This document shows, piece by piece, positions 15,183-30,100 of a stretch of DNA of 64,000 nt (positions are counted from its first letter, which is position 1; each line of letters starts with the position of its first letter). The notes beneath the pieces were generated by a model. It was not told the origin of the DNA. It did not search any database and saw only the letters and a program-made list of their open reading frames with translations. The position numbers were made by a program, and so were the translations under genes. The DNA comes from Hermatobates lingyangjiaoensis (Eukaryota > Arthropoda > Insecta > Hemiptera > Hermatobatidae): the NCBI GenBank assembly GCA_026182355.1, contig JAPFBL010000372.1, positions 112,001 to 176,000 of the forward strand, in the 5' to 3' direction.

Positions 15183-18100
15183 ATTTCACCCAGTTAGTTA
15201 TTCATGTCCTGATGATGAATGTTGATCATTCGAAACATGTCGACCATAGGAAATGTACTTTATTATTATTTTACTCTTTCCCGAAAATCATTTAGAATCA
15301 ATAAATAACATATAAAATTTCAATTTTTGTTACTTAATGTTATTTATTTTGTATTATTTAACAAATTAAAAAAAAAAGGTCAAAAGTATCAGTGACTATA
15401 CCGCAAAGATTTGGTAAATATTTTTAAATAAATTAGTTTACTAGATTTTTTTTTTATTAATAGTGATTGGCAACTATTCTGAATTGATTTACTTAAAATA
15501 TGTTAAAATTGCTTTTTTGTCACTTTTAAGGAATAGTATGTACTATAATTGCTCGATGTAAAACCTGATAACCTTGGAATGGAAACTAGGACTTTCATTA
15601 TAAACAAAAGTAGATGTTATTAATATCATTGTGGAGTTTTACTCATAATATTTGTTGCAGTAAAGACCTCTGTTGAATGTTTGCCTTGTTTGTTTTACAG
15701 AATCTGTGAGTGCTCCGTCAGATGAAGGCCTTGAATTGTCAGATGGTTTGTCATCCATAGGATCGCCAGATCCTATTTTTAATGAAACTAGCAAAAATAC
15801 ATTCCCTAGTACAAACAGTTGTAATGTACCAAAGTGTCAAACATTAAGCGATATAACAAATGAATCGAAATTCAACTGCCCTTTATCTAGGAGTACTTTT
15901 TGGGGAAAAGATTCATCTCCAGCTTTGAGTATCTCATCTCCAATAGTATATCAACGTTCATTTGGTACATCAACGATTTCGAATTTATCTTCAAGCGAAT
16001 CATATATATTAAACCAATCAAAGAATGAAACATCTGTGTTAGACTGTGATCAAATATCTGATAATTTAAAAGATGTACATTCAAATGATAAAAGCATATT
16101 TGATATTGATTTTGAAAATAATCAAGAATTGTTATCAAGTAGAATCAATGGGATTGTAGGACTAGATGAAGGAAGCTCTGTTAAAAAGGTTAATAGTATT
16201 AGTAAACCGAGTGTTGAAAGCAAAACTGTTCAGTCTAAGTTTGACGCGGTGGTTGTTAAAGGCTGTGAGGATATTAGGGTATCGAATAGTGTCAGGAAAG
16301 TTGATTGTGATGTCCCAGAGAGATCTGGCCTAGATCTTCCCATTATAACAGAATTCGAAGAAACTGGAGAAACTATTGACAACTCGATTGCATCTATTAA
16401 ACAACAAAACGTTGACTTAGAATCAATCAGTTCCACGTTTAAAGTTCCCCATGAAAGCAACAAGTCACCTGACTTTGAAAATGTTAAATCAGATACTGCA
16501 GCACATGGTTCCATCATTACAAACTGTGATAATTTTGATTATAAAAAGGCTTGTTCTAGTAATGACTTGCCTGGATTTGAAGTTAACAGTAAATACCATT
16601 CTGACAAAATAATTACTAATTTAAGAAGCGACAGGGAAGCAGGTTCTATCACTTTTGATAGAGATAAAGTTATAAATGAAGAACAGTCTTATGATTCATG
16701 TTCAAATAATGTTAAAAGAAAGAAAATACGAAAAGGATGTAATACTAAATCATCTGAAACAAACAGCAAGATAGTCGGAAATGATTTTTTTACTTCTGAA
16801 CGAAGTGAATGTTCTGCTGTCAACTTAGAAATGAATTGCCCTGATTACAGTTCTATTGATGTTGAAAATAGTAAAGATATTTTGAATTTGTCGCTTAGTG
16901 AAGACTCAAGTACTGATGATACAGAGATGGAAAATGCTGACAGAATGTTAATCGAGATTTTAACTGAAACTTCTTTCAGTAATGAAGAATGTTTTAAGCA
17001 GAATGAGCCGACTTTATCGGGAGTAAAACAAACTGAATCAGATGTACTTGATAAATGGCCTTGTACTCGAAACAGTGAGGGGTACAGTGACAAGTACTCG
17101 AAATATGAAGGAGGTATCCAAGATAGTTCAAATAATATAAAGCATACTGAAGAAAAGGATTGTATCACTGAAAAAAATATGGAAAGAGATAATGGTGAAA
17201 TCATCCAGTGTAAACGAAGAATGAACAGTAGAGGGAAGAGACAAATAGCAGAGCAGAAAGTAGACGAAAGTCTGTTGGATACAACCGGTCGCTCTAACAT
17301 GGTAGAATTTATAAATGACAGAACAAAAATTGAGAATAATGTCGATGAAGGGGTTTCAATTGGAGACGCATTCTTTGGTGATTTATACAATAAAGAGAAC
17401 AGACAAATTACGAATCAGTTAGAAGAGTCGAGTAGTGACTGGGAAAACCGATTCCTTCCTAGTTTGAATTCGACCGTACTTAAAGTATCTTCAAAAGAAA
17501 ACGTTCTTCCAGAACATAAGAATAAATCAGAGTTGATCGTAGATCAGCAAACATCAAACAAAATTAGTTCTAAAATACTTAGAAAATGTGAAACTATAAG
17601 ACCTGCTCGCTTAACAAGTACTGTTACAGAAGAAGACAATATCTCATTAGATAATTATGAGCGTAAATCATCAGAAGACGCAGTTGCAGGTCATTTGGCT
17701 AATATCACTTCTATACAAATGAAAACACCCAATTGTCCTACGTTAAGTACTGGAAATCAAAGTAGTGAAGTTAAAATGGTTGGTATAGGCGATGAAATTC
17801 AGCTGAAAATAGTATTGAGTGAAATGTTAAACATGCCTGAGTTCATTAATGCTTTACCAGAAAGCCCAAAAGGAAACAAACCTGAACATAGTGATGAATG
17901 TGTTCCAAAAAGTAACTTAGAATTCAAAAAAGAGAATCCAGAAGCAGCTATAGTTTTAATAAAAAGAAAATTAGTTGATTATTCATCAGATTCTGATGAA
18001 GATGACACTCCGCTTATATCCTGCAAAGAAGTGGAAACAAAGAAATCAGAAGAAGAAAGATTTTCTTTACCTGAAATTATTCAGAATAATCACCAATTAG

Positions 18101-21100
18101 ATCAATTTACTGTAAAGAAAAAATCTAAAAAGAAAAGAAAGGTTAAAATGGAATTAGAAAGTAGTAAGCAATTATCAATAAGTAAAGAAGTGATAGCGGT
18201 TAGTAATTCACTTGAGAAGCCTCTTGAGAGTGGCTGTTCTGTGGTTTCTGGAGAATCCACTTTTGATGTTTTAAAGAACCGCCTTGACTACATAAACAAG
18301 AGAAGGTGTCAGCTACCAAAAAAGCAGGTTGATGAAACTAGTTCAAATAATAAGGAGATCGAGGAAACAGATGGCTTTCACCTTTTATCAGATCAACCAG
18401 TACCTCACTCATCAAAATCTGGTAAATATATATATTTTTTTAAATATTTCTGCTCTAGTTTTACTGTAGTATTTTTTTCTTCATTTATAGTATTTTTAAA
18501 CGACAAATGTGTTTTTTTGGGAAGAATTAATGAACTGCCATTACAATTACATTTTGGGGTTAAATTAACAGTATTCTAGATCCTAAAGGTCACTTTTTTA
18601 TTGCATTCTGTACCATTGTTTCGAAATTTATTTTTATTTACTGTAATATAAGATGCAGTGGTCATTCCCCAATTTCCTTCGAGTGTTCGCTGCCATTGTA
18701 ATTGTGTAGGTATTAGTAGTTCCATACAGTTGAGTTGTATCAACAAAGAAATCAGAAAAATGGCTAAGATCTTTCAATCGAAACAAACCATCTTCAGCAG
18801 AGTCCAACTGCTCTGACGAAGTACATACTGGGTCAGGTGGATTCTGACGAAGACCACTTGTTTTGGTTGAAAGATCTTAAGTCAATTTTCCAATTTCTTA
18901 TTTGTCTGAGCTTTGATCCCCCATCTGAACCTCGATTTATTCACTCGGGAGGTGAATAAATCTGAGTATGTCATTTCTCGGAGAGGACGTTAAGCCATCG
19001 GTCCCGAGCCTGTACTATATCAGGTACTCGTTAGAGATCCCTACTCGAAATGCACTTGAGTTAGGCAAAATTTAGGTCTCCGAATGTAGAATCACCTATC
19101 AAACAAAAAGTCGGTAAACGGCTGACGTTGTCACCCGCTAGGGGGTCGGTTTACAGAATAATAATGAAAATACTAAGAATTTTGAGTTAACAATTCTCTA
19201 ATATATGTGCTAAGTAGTAAGTACTGCTAACTACTACCACTATAGATCAGTAAGCAGTAGTGGCCTCTGTTTATTAAACTGTTTCAATTTTTAGATTGTT
19301 TACCTCAAATTTCTGTGGACGAAGTATTGAATGAATATGTATACAAGGAAGCAATTAGTCCTTTACCAAATTCTCCTAAAGGTATATTCAGTTATATTAC
19401 CTTTTACTTATTTTAATATTATCACTAATTTTATTTTAACTTTATTTTTAGCAAATGAACTTGAAAATGAAGAGAAATTTGGTGATTTTCTTGGAAAGTA
19501 TGAAACGAAAGAAGAGGAAGAATCCAATGCCATTGATATTTATGACTGTCCTGCATCTCCTGATGAACAACCGGAAAAATCATACATAAACACTATCATA
19601 TGTTCTGAATTTGGGAATAATTCAGACCAACAATTAAACGATTTCAAAAGTGAAAGTTGCGATATTATTGATGTATTTTTAGTTAACAAATCAGGTAGAA
19701 AAGTGTATAGTGCAAAAAGAAGAAAAAAAATCGTGAAAACACATGAAAATACAGGAAATCAAGATTCATTACCAAATTTGGAAGACAATTATTTGTTAAA
19801 AAGTGACACTGATTGTAATGTTAATCTAGTAGTTGAGTTGGATCCAAGTCCATACCTGAATTTCGATGATTTCATTTCCATCATTTCGTTGAAGCAGAAA
19901 TGTAATCTTATTAATGTAAAACAAGCAGATGATATTAATAATTCACTGCTTGATTCAATTGATATGAAGGATCATAAAATCAATTCTCTGCCTTTCAGTA
20001 ATGAACTTGCTGATAATTTATTCGTCAGCAATTTCAAAGATGATAATACCCAACATTCTTTTAGAAATAAAGAAGAGGATGATTTAAGTCCTAATAGTAA
20101 TTTTAGTGCAGAAATGATTAATTATAGTCTTTTGTGTGATAGAAAATATATGGAGAATGAATTTTTTAATTTTAATAACGAAGCAACAGCATTTAAAGAA
20201 GAGAAATTCAGGTTAGAGTGTTTGAATGTTGATGAATTACACCCTAGTAGTACAGAACTTGGAAACTGTTTATTCTCTAGTCATGAAAATAGAACATCGG
20301 AAAATTTAAGTGTACCAAAAAGTAAATCTAAAGACTTTCAAACTCTTTTTGGGGATTCTCCTCCAAATTCCAAATGTTTGGATGAAGATACCAATTTGGA
20401 TGGGGTTCTTAAAAGTGATGACACATCTTGGATAAGCACTGACCTGAGCAGTGTTGAATCGGAAACAAATAGTTTGTTTAATAATTCAGCTGATAATTTA
20501 GAGAAAGCTATAAAATGTGAAATAGTAGGTTATTCTGAAAGTGGAAATACAGTTATAACGAATTATAACGAAATTAAGGATGAACTCTCAGTTCCAATTT
20601 CTATAGAACAAAGTGAATTCCCTTTTAAAAGTGAAATACCTTTCGCATATTTTGAATTAAATAGATTTACGGAAAATAACTGTACAGGTATTAATCACGG
20701 TGATATTAGTTTAAGTAACCCACCTGCGTACAGATGTTCAGAAAATGAAAATAATGCAAATAAAACCTGCTCTCAGTTGGTAGATTGTGAAGTATCATCT
20801 AACTGTTCACTTCAACAAGAAGATAATACTGATTATAAGAAGGAAAATAATACAGTTGTTGAAGATTTCTCGGGTTTTGGTTTTTATAAAGAAATTAGCG
20901 ATATGAACAATTCTCGTGAAACTTCATTAGAATCTTTCTCAGGAAAGCAGATTGATTTGAAATCGGAAAACTGTAGTCCTGTTCAAGAACGTCTTAGCTT
21001 TAAGAGGAAATCAGATGTTGATATTAAAAATGAATGGAAAAAATTAAAAGAAGAGCAAGAACTGATTCAGTGTTCAAAGGGTGCTTTTGAATGTGCTTTG

Positions 21101-24100
21101 GACCATTGGCATAACTATGTCAATTCCAATAACAAAACGAAACCAAATCCTACTTGTTCATCCAAAGGTACGTATAATGTTTCCTTAATTTACTTTTAAA
21201 TTTCTTTGTGTATTTTTAGGGAAATATAATATAATAAAGGAAATTATGTTTATAAATAACTTCATTATTTTGACAGAAATTAATTTAGTTGGGCAGATAT
21301 GTACATATATTACTTGATAAAGGTGTCCAACCGTACATAGAATGGAATCATTTTTTTTTCTAAAATCGATCAGTTTTCTAAGATCGAATTAAAATCTTTT
21401 CGATTGGCAGAAGTATGAAAAAGTTTTTAAATAAAAGCAAAACCGCCTTTTTTTTGAAAGTTTCATTTGAAGCTCTAAAACTGACCCGATTACTGAGAAT
21501 GAGTTATTTTACACACACACACATATATATATAATATTTCATGCACATAAGAAACAGTAATCATGTGATTAACTGGAATGAAGCAAATGAATTAATATAT
21601 GTGTCTTCAGAAAGAAGAAGAAATATCGTGGAAAGTGCGCTCATAAAGAACTTTTATGAGAAATTAATGAACAATAGGCTAGGACTCTATAAATTGGATG
21701 AAGTTTTGATTAGCGGAATAATTAAACAGATGTAGAGACTTCTTCATCATTAAGGTTAATTATTCATTCTTTATTCAGGGTTACCAACAATTTTAGAAAC
21801 AAGTATTTATTATTTTTTAGTTCACTTGCTCTCTTACGGTGTGTTGACGAAAGGCCTTAGAGCATTGTTTCCAAATTTGTTTCATTGTGGTAAATTCATC
21901 CATTTATGTATATATGTGTGTGTGTAATTAGGGAGCAGATTATCTTTTAGAACCCTTGTTCTCGTCTATTTTCTCTTTAACTTTTCTAATTTCCTAATCA
22001 GTGTTTTGAAGTTTTCCGGGATATGAAATAACAATTCTCCAAAAGTATTATCTTGAAAATTCACTAGTTAACAATATTCATTTTTACACAATTCACCAAC
22101 GTTTCAGTCATCGTTGACCATCTTCAGGGTGTTTTAAACTTAACTTACTAATACTAGAAATTTAAACATCTATATAACTATATAATAACTAAGAATAAAT
22201 ATTTTACAAAAAACAATAACATCCATAAAAACAATGCATGCAATAAACAAGTCATGCATTTCGACTGCGTTATTGTTTTTTGTAAAGCATTTATTCTTAG
22301 TTATTATATAGTTATATAGATGTTTAAATTTCTAGTATTAGTAAGTTAAGTTAAAAACACCCTGAAGATGGTCAACGATGACTGAAACGTTGGAGAATTG
22401 TGTAAAAGTGAATATTGTTAACAATGAATTTTCAAGATAAAACTTTTGGAGAATTGTTATTTCATATCCCGGAAAACTTCAAAACACTGATTAGGAAATT
22501 AGAAAAGTTAAAGAGAAAAGAGGGTTCAAAAAGTGCTTAATGAAATATATATATATATCAAAGATCAAACCACAATATGAAATGGGAAAACAAGGCTAAG
22601 ATCTTTCAACCGTAACAAGCGGTCTTCGTTAGAGTTAAAAGCCCAACTGAATCACTAGATGCAATTGTTTTTCCACTATTTCATATTGTTGTTTGATCAT
22701 TGATTGTTATTTCACGTGTTTATGTGAAATCTTCCAATTTGTTTTTTTTTGGGACAAAATGTGAGTAACATTTTGAAGAGGTGTATTTTAATATAGAAAT
22801 TGTTTCTGTGATATTAACACGTCTAGTTTCATACTATTATGGCATTTACTTTAAAATAATATTTATTCTACTATTCTTGTGAATTAACAGTGCAAATATT
22901 TTCAATTATTGAAATATCAAATTTTGTTCTCGGTTTTTACTCACGCATACCTCCAAATTGTCATTTGTGTAATTACTAAATTAAACTTCATATTTTCTTT
23001 TGCATCAGCCTTCAATATGTGAAATACCTCCAATTGTATGTAGTCCATTTGGTTGATTCCTCCATGTAGAAACCACTGTTTTAAACAGAATTATAGAGAA
23101 AATTATAATGGGATTTGAAATAGCACTAACCGTATAACAGAAATTAGGACTACTAAAAATAATATTAAGGCACTTTTTGTTCTTTCACCACTAGGTTGAT
23201 TTTGTGATTAAGGTAGCACTTTATGATTTGAAAACAAAAGAGAAATAGTACTAGAGGAAGCGGACGTAAATTTCGTGGAAGAATAAATTGAAGCACTTAA
23301 TAAAAGGTAACACAAACTGCACAGATGTTTGTAATATGATAACTAGGCTCTCTCCTCAAACTTCAAACTTAGTTGTGATAATTTAATATATTTTAGACCC
23401 TTAGATGGAACTGTTATTTTTTAGAATTTTCGTTGTTATTTACACAGCTTAATATACTATAAGCTGTAAGGAAATAAACAGAAAAACACAAATACTTTTA
23501 CTCACTTCTATATTTTGAAATCCGTCTTCAGGAGAAGGAGATGTTCAAGAGAAAATCTTAATATTCATCATTTAAACTTTGAGGATCTCCTCCTCAAGAT
23601 GACGATGTATGTCGAAATGTTGAAGTGAGTTTTTATCATGTTTTAGTTAGATAGATTAGATAAATGGGGATTACATGCTGGATTTTTTTTTACTGATGTA
23701 TGCAAAAACGATCATGTTTGACTCGTGTTGTTTTTTTCTAATTCACCACGATGATGAACTAATAATATTTTTGGTCAGAACTCAAATGAGATGTAATGTT
23801 TATATAATGGATATATTTTCTTAAGCATTAGTACTTGGCAATGTATTCTTCTGTTCATGTTCTTATTAAATCCACATGTTAATAAATAGCAGAATAAAGC
23901 AATGATTTCTACTTTGTTGTTTATTTCAGATTTAAGAAATTTAAATGTATTTTTTTTTATTTTTTTTAGATATTAAAATGATGGAGGATTATGTATTCAG
24001 TATTATGACAGCCACTGAAAATGTTCAAGAAAAAATTACTAGTGCAGCAGCGAAAATGAGAAATATTAGTATTGGTCACCTTTCTGAGTAAGTAGACTAA

Positions 24101-27100
24101 CATTTTAGAATTTTTTATATTTCTGTCTATTCACTGTTCTTCTTAAAATGATATCATAATGTAAGACTTGTTTTTTTGTTTTCCTCATACAGTATAACCC
24201 TCCATGAGGGAGTTTATTTTCTTGTTTGTAAGTTGTTCTCGTTCTAATTACAGACCTACTCTTTATACATATATTTCAACTCATTATAAGAGTCATTCTA
24301 TGTATTACATGATGTACATATATATGTATAATCTATCTATAAGTATTATATATTATACTTATAAAACTCTGATGTTCTTGTTTGAAATTTGCACACAGGT
24401 GAAAAATTGGAATACCTGTTAATTCCAGTTTATGACGAATTATTCAAATAAATATTAAAGAAAACAGTGAGTAATATATTACTTTACAAATAATAGCATT
24501 AAACAGAAAGGAGATTAAAAAAATAAATTCTCTCAACATAAGTCAAGTAAAATTAATGACATCAGATGTAAAATCTATTTATGTTATAGAATTCTTATGA
24601 TCCATATATATAAAACAAATTTTATTTATCAGGTTCAAATCAAACTCTCAAAGCTAACGTTTTGATTTAACAATTGTATTTGGAACTTTAGCATTAAACA
24701 AATACATGAAACTCTGAAAGCATATATAATAAACTATTACATTAGAGGTTTAAAATTAATAATTTTAGGAATATAAACTTGAACACAATTTTCAGCATAA
24801 ATACGAATGTTCTAAGGTAATATTATAAAGACACATTCTTTTCATTAATGTTATTTTTTGTTGGGTAAAATAAATGAAATATTTCAATTTACAGGTTTTT
24901 TTAGTTTTAAATATGTTTGATTGTGTATATACCTTGAATTGATGTTTTATTTATTTATCTAATAAAATAAATGACATTTTTTACTTTTAAATGATTTTAG
25001 TTTAATTACATATACTTATTGTGTATATATCTTGATTCATGTTAAGAATACTAATCAAATGCTTGGACTATATAGAAATCTTTGTTTTCATGGCTTAATA
25101 ACAAAAAATAGCTATAACAGCTATTGCTGTCAATCACATTCAATGAATGTATGGAGGGGGGGGGGGGTGCAAAAGTAAGTATTCAGTGATAAATAAAGTT
25201 TAATGCATTTATTATGCAAACAAAGGAATGCCAAGAAAACAGTAACAAGAAATACGTCATACTTGTAAAGCTCTGATCCCTCAGGTATTCAAACTGCTTC
25301 TTTACATATTCAAATATGGAACGTTCACTTCAGTATAAACTCATAAATTTTACTACTGTATACCTATTTTTTCACCCCCCTGTATATAATTTGAACTGTT
25401 GCTATGGGGGGCCAGGTTACTCAGTGGTTAACGTACTCGTCTCTGGGCTGGTAGTCCAGGATTCGATCCCCATCTGGCCTTCGATTTATTCACGCGGGAG
25501 ATCAAATAAATTTTGAGTACGTCGTCCCTCGGAGAGGATGTTAAGCCGTTGATCCCGAGCCTGTGCGATATCAGGTGCAATGTTAAAGATCCCTAGTCGA
25601 AATGCACTTGAGTTAGGCAAAATTTTAGGACTCCCCCAATGTAGAATCTGTAGAATCATCGATCAAACAAAAACAAAAAGCTGGTAAACGGCTGACGTTA
25701 TCACCCGCTATAGGGATGGGTTTAAAACACTATAATTTCTTGACACTGAATGGCACAAAGGGTCCAAGGGTCGTCTAAATTATAATTTCAGACTGAGCAC
25801 ATGAATTGATTTTAGCCTAAATGCCTTTGTAGCCATAATTTGACTGTGAATGCTAAAAGTGTAATGTCAAAGTATGAAGATGGCCTGCTGTTTGTTGCAG
25901 CATACTCGTGGACGCCGTCTACATGGACACTGGAGAGCCTGACTTGACTTTCACCCCGCCTGCTCCTCCTCTCACTCCACTCCAGCAGAGACTCCTCGTC
26001 TTACTCAACATGGTTGTTGAAGGCAACCAAGACGACTTCAACACAGTGCTCAGGGCTTTTGAAGATCCAGTTGTTTCTTTCGTTGATAAGGCAATTGTAA
26101 GTCTCTTAAAGTCATTCTTTTTCTTCTTTTTTGTGGTATACAGTAATACTGCTTTAGAATTGATAAATCATATTAATGGATGATTTTGATTTAATTGTGA
26201 TAAAAATAAATAAACATGATATATATATGAGTCGCTGCCCTGTCTTCCTGCGGGACTCTTCGCTCTTCACACCTCCTGATGACGACGATGGTCGAAATAT
26301 CGATGTGAGTTATGTCTGTGTCTTTCTGTGTGTTTCCTTCGTTTTGAATTTATTTTATATATATATATATATATAAACACTAATAAATTCTCGACCGTGT
26401 GACAGATATACAACTAAAAAATGATAGATCGGGATGCGGTCAGTTTCTTCCACATTCCATTCAAATTCTCATTGCCGACGTTTCGATTTTATTTAAAATC
26501 TTTTTCCAAAGGCCTACAAACAGAGGAAAACAAGACTTCTATTGTATGTACTTCTTTTGTTTGTGTTTTTAAAAAATGTACATATTAAAATTCTTGTTTT
26601 CCTCTGTTTGTAGGCCTTTGGAAAAAGATTTTAAATAAAATCGAAACGTCGGCAATGAGAGTTTGAATTGAAAGTGGAAGAAACTGACCGCATCCCGATC
26701 TATCATTTTTTAGTTATATATTGTAAACAGGAAAACGATCCAAAAGGACAACAAACGTTTCACGATTAATCACAAACACAGAACTAAGAAACAAACACAC
26801 TTACTGTATCTAATTTTCGGTTGAACCGTCATCAGGAGAGTTGAGAAAGGGACACCAAGCGCACTCAGATCAATTACTTGATGAGTAAAGGAAATAGATG
26901 AAGAGAAGGAATTAAATGACGTAAGGAACTGATCTAACTCATGCTTACCATGGGGCCACAGGCTATATATATATATATATACCTAATAAACTCCCTTTTC
27001 ACACAAGGGATTCTTGAGAATTTTGGTCATATTGAGGGGGTCCTCAAGAACCCCTTGTGAGAATTTGAAATATCAGTGGTTGAGAAGCTATGTCAATATA

Positions 27101-30100
27101 TAGTTTATGTATATATATGGTTTAAGAAACTTTTTTTTTAAACATAATTTTTAAAGAAACCTATTTTAATTTGTAGATATGGTTTTTCATTGAATCCAGA
27201 AAGCTGTTTTGTTTTTGTGCCTAGTTCATTGATACTTTTAAAGCTACTAATGGTCAGAGATATCTAGCCTAGATATGTATGTATATAAACATTAAAACTA
27301 CTTCAAAAAGTAAAAAAAACACTCTTAAAACTCAAATTTTCGGGCCATCCGTCTTTAGGAGAAAAGAGAAAGGGAGACCAAGCGCGTTGTAGACGCAACG
27401 GCTAATAACAACTAGTAACGGTAATGGTCTCCCTTTCTCTTTTCTCCTGAAGACGGATTACCCGAAAATTTGAGTTTGTAAGTGTGTTTCTTTACTTTGT
27501 GTGCTACCTATCCTCAATTTTGAATTGCTATTGTGTCCAGTTTGGATCGTTTTCCGTTTATTACGTGAATAAACATTAAAACTGGTATATGGATTGTAAT
27601 TTTTGTAGGCTCAAAATCTGTGCCAGCTAGTCACCTTCCACACGGCTCTGTGTCGACAATTGGGTTGGTTGGCCAGAAGCAGAGTGTTTCTCTACGACAT
27701 ACTGTATTCCAAAGGATTTAAAATTTATCCTTTGATTTTTTCTATGCTTCCTAACTGGCCTGAAATATTACCTTCAGCAGAACAAGCACCCAGTAAGTAT
27801 GCCATGTTGATTACTTTTAAACTTAAACATTTAAAATTATTCATTATTCGAATTCTTTATTATTAAACATTTTTTTTTTCTTTGACTTCAAAATTTTAAT
27901 TTGCCTGCATATATAGATATACAGATATATAAAAAGATTTAACATAAACATGTGAAACAACAATCAATGATCAAACCACATTATGAAATGGGAAAACAAG
28001 ATTAAGATCTTTCAACCGTGACAAGCTATCTTCGTCAGAGTCAAAACTGAATCTGATTCAGTTCGTCAGATTCAGTTTTGACTCTTGACAAACACCGCTT
28101 GTTACGGATAAAAGATCATTGTCTTTTTTTCTGATTTCTTACTGTGGTTTGGATGGTTATATAGTATTCTATTTTTGTTAGAAGATTCATCTTGAAGAAT
28201 CTTTAAAATTTTGTTACAAAGAAAGCCAGTTATTAAAAGTAATTCCAAAAAAAAAAAATGAAATATTTGCTATATTCATGATATTATATTCATTTTTTAT
28301 TAGTAATGCTACTATATTATAATTGTAAACTGATTACACCACCAAATTAATGTAAAGAACTTTTATAAAATCAAAATTAAATAATCCGACTGAATAAAGA
28401 CAAAATCACATACAGTTACAGATAAAATTGTAGCCTAGTATCTGTCAAGGGAAGCACTTCCTTCTTCTGAAGTCATCAGTAATAATTTTAACGCAAAACT
28501 ATGAACAATCCTGCAGTTCTAAATAGGAATTCTTTTTTAAATTTGTTTGTGATTTTTAAAATAGCACTTTTCAGGTTTAATTTAACTATTTTAATATGCC
28601 ATTGTATATAGTAGTGCAAATACTATGTACATATTTTTTCATTGGATCTGGTAAGAGAGTGTATGGTTATCAAACACCCAAAAAAAAAAACTGTCATATT
28701 CGTTATACGAGGACTATTGGGCTCAAATAATCAATAATTTTATGAACCCATGTCCAAAGTCCTTTTTTTTGTTTTTTAAAAAGTTTGATTTTTGCTTTAT
28801 TTTCTGATTATATTGTTCTTTACATATAAGTTTTTTTGCATTTTTCTAAATGTTTATTCTTTAGTAGGTATTTAATTATTTTTTTTAATTAATGTTTTAA
28901 TCAGAAATTAATTTTCCTGTTAAAGATGTGTTGTCAGCGTCCGCGGCTATATATATTTGGTGATTTAAGAATTTTCTTTTTATATTTATTTTCTTTTAAG
29001 GCATTTTCATATGCCTTTTCACTCCTGATTTCAAGGGCTTATGAAAAACTGTAAAGTAAATGTGGTACAGTTAATAATTATTTAGTTACTAGCTGATCTA
29101 CCCGGCTTTACCCGGGAAACAATTTAATTCCAACTCTAATAATAAATTACATGAAACGAAAAGAATTTAAATTTTCTATAATTCCGTTACACTTATTTTT
29201 TTTTGAGATAAACGAAATTATTACAGAATTAAAATTATAGATTACTCAAAAAAGATACAATCTAACACTGATTATAAATATCACACATTGTCTAATACAA
29301 TTGGTAGTTCATAGATTAGATTAAACAAATAATAAAAGGAATATTTTTTGCCGAACAATATATCAAGAAATTTTGAAAGAAGTCTTAGCTCATTAAATGT
29401 GATATGTCGTATCTGTTAAATATAATGACTGGAATTTTAAACCCACAAATCGTTTTAATTACCTGCGTTTGCCATTACCAATTAAAGTCAAAATGTAAAC
29501 AAACAGGTTATACAGCAAACCTTATCTATCATAATATTTTTGAGATATTACCTGAACCACATCTCTGATTTTTAAAAAACTTTACATAAACTTTCCCGGG
29601 GATATACCTAATAATTTCCTAAATTTTCACGGTGATTGGATGTATGGTTTTTGAATCTATCGAGTACAAACAAACAGACATACATTCATTTTTATATATA
29701 TAGAGATTAGTGAATTTAGAAATGTATTTCGTGTATTTACACTTAAAGTAAGTAAACAGATGTTGACCGTTTTGTAGATAAATAGAAATAAATGAATAAA
29801 TGAATCGGGATCCAATTTAAGCTCAAACTAAGTTATGAATGCCGATGTTTAGATCTTTAATCAAAATATTTTCCATAGAGCTATAAACAGAGGAAAAATG
29901 TAATTTCCATACCTAACTAAACACATGTAATAATTCTAACGTAGTGCAATCAGTTATTATGTGGTACGTATTTACTCATTGTAGGGTAAAAAGCTAATGA
30001 TATGGTCTCCACATATAAAAATTTAATGGTGTAAACAACGCGTTTCGAACACGTAGTGTTTTTCCTTAGGCATTAACTAAGGGTGAGTGTCTGTGTTGTT

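Noticed and set aside
15673..15700. ATG-initiated extension (MNVCLVCFTE) before the ICE1 exon at 15701
   Set aside because: It lies within the polypyrimidine tract and acceptor; the upstream exon joins in phase at 15701.
16845..17390. 181-codon antisense ORF inside the ICE1 giant exon
   Set aside because: It is a shadow of the Ser/Asp/Glu-rich sense frame; the sense frame is confirmed by flanking exon phases.
18422..18579. ORF continuation after 18421 (KYIYFFKYFCSS..)
   Set aside because: There is a GTAAAT donor at 18422, low-complexity hydrophobic residues follow, and the next exon (19295) matches the donor phase.
25406..25485. tRNA gene on the plus strand
   Set aside because: A and B boxes are present but the cloverleaf is imperfect and the same sequence heads a dispersed SINE with a longer body.
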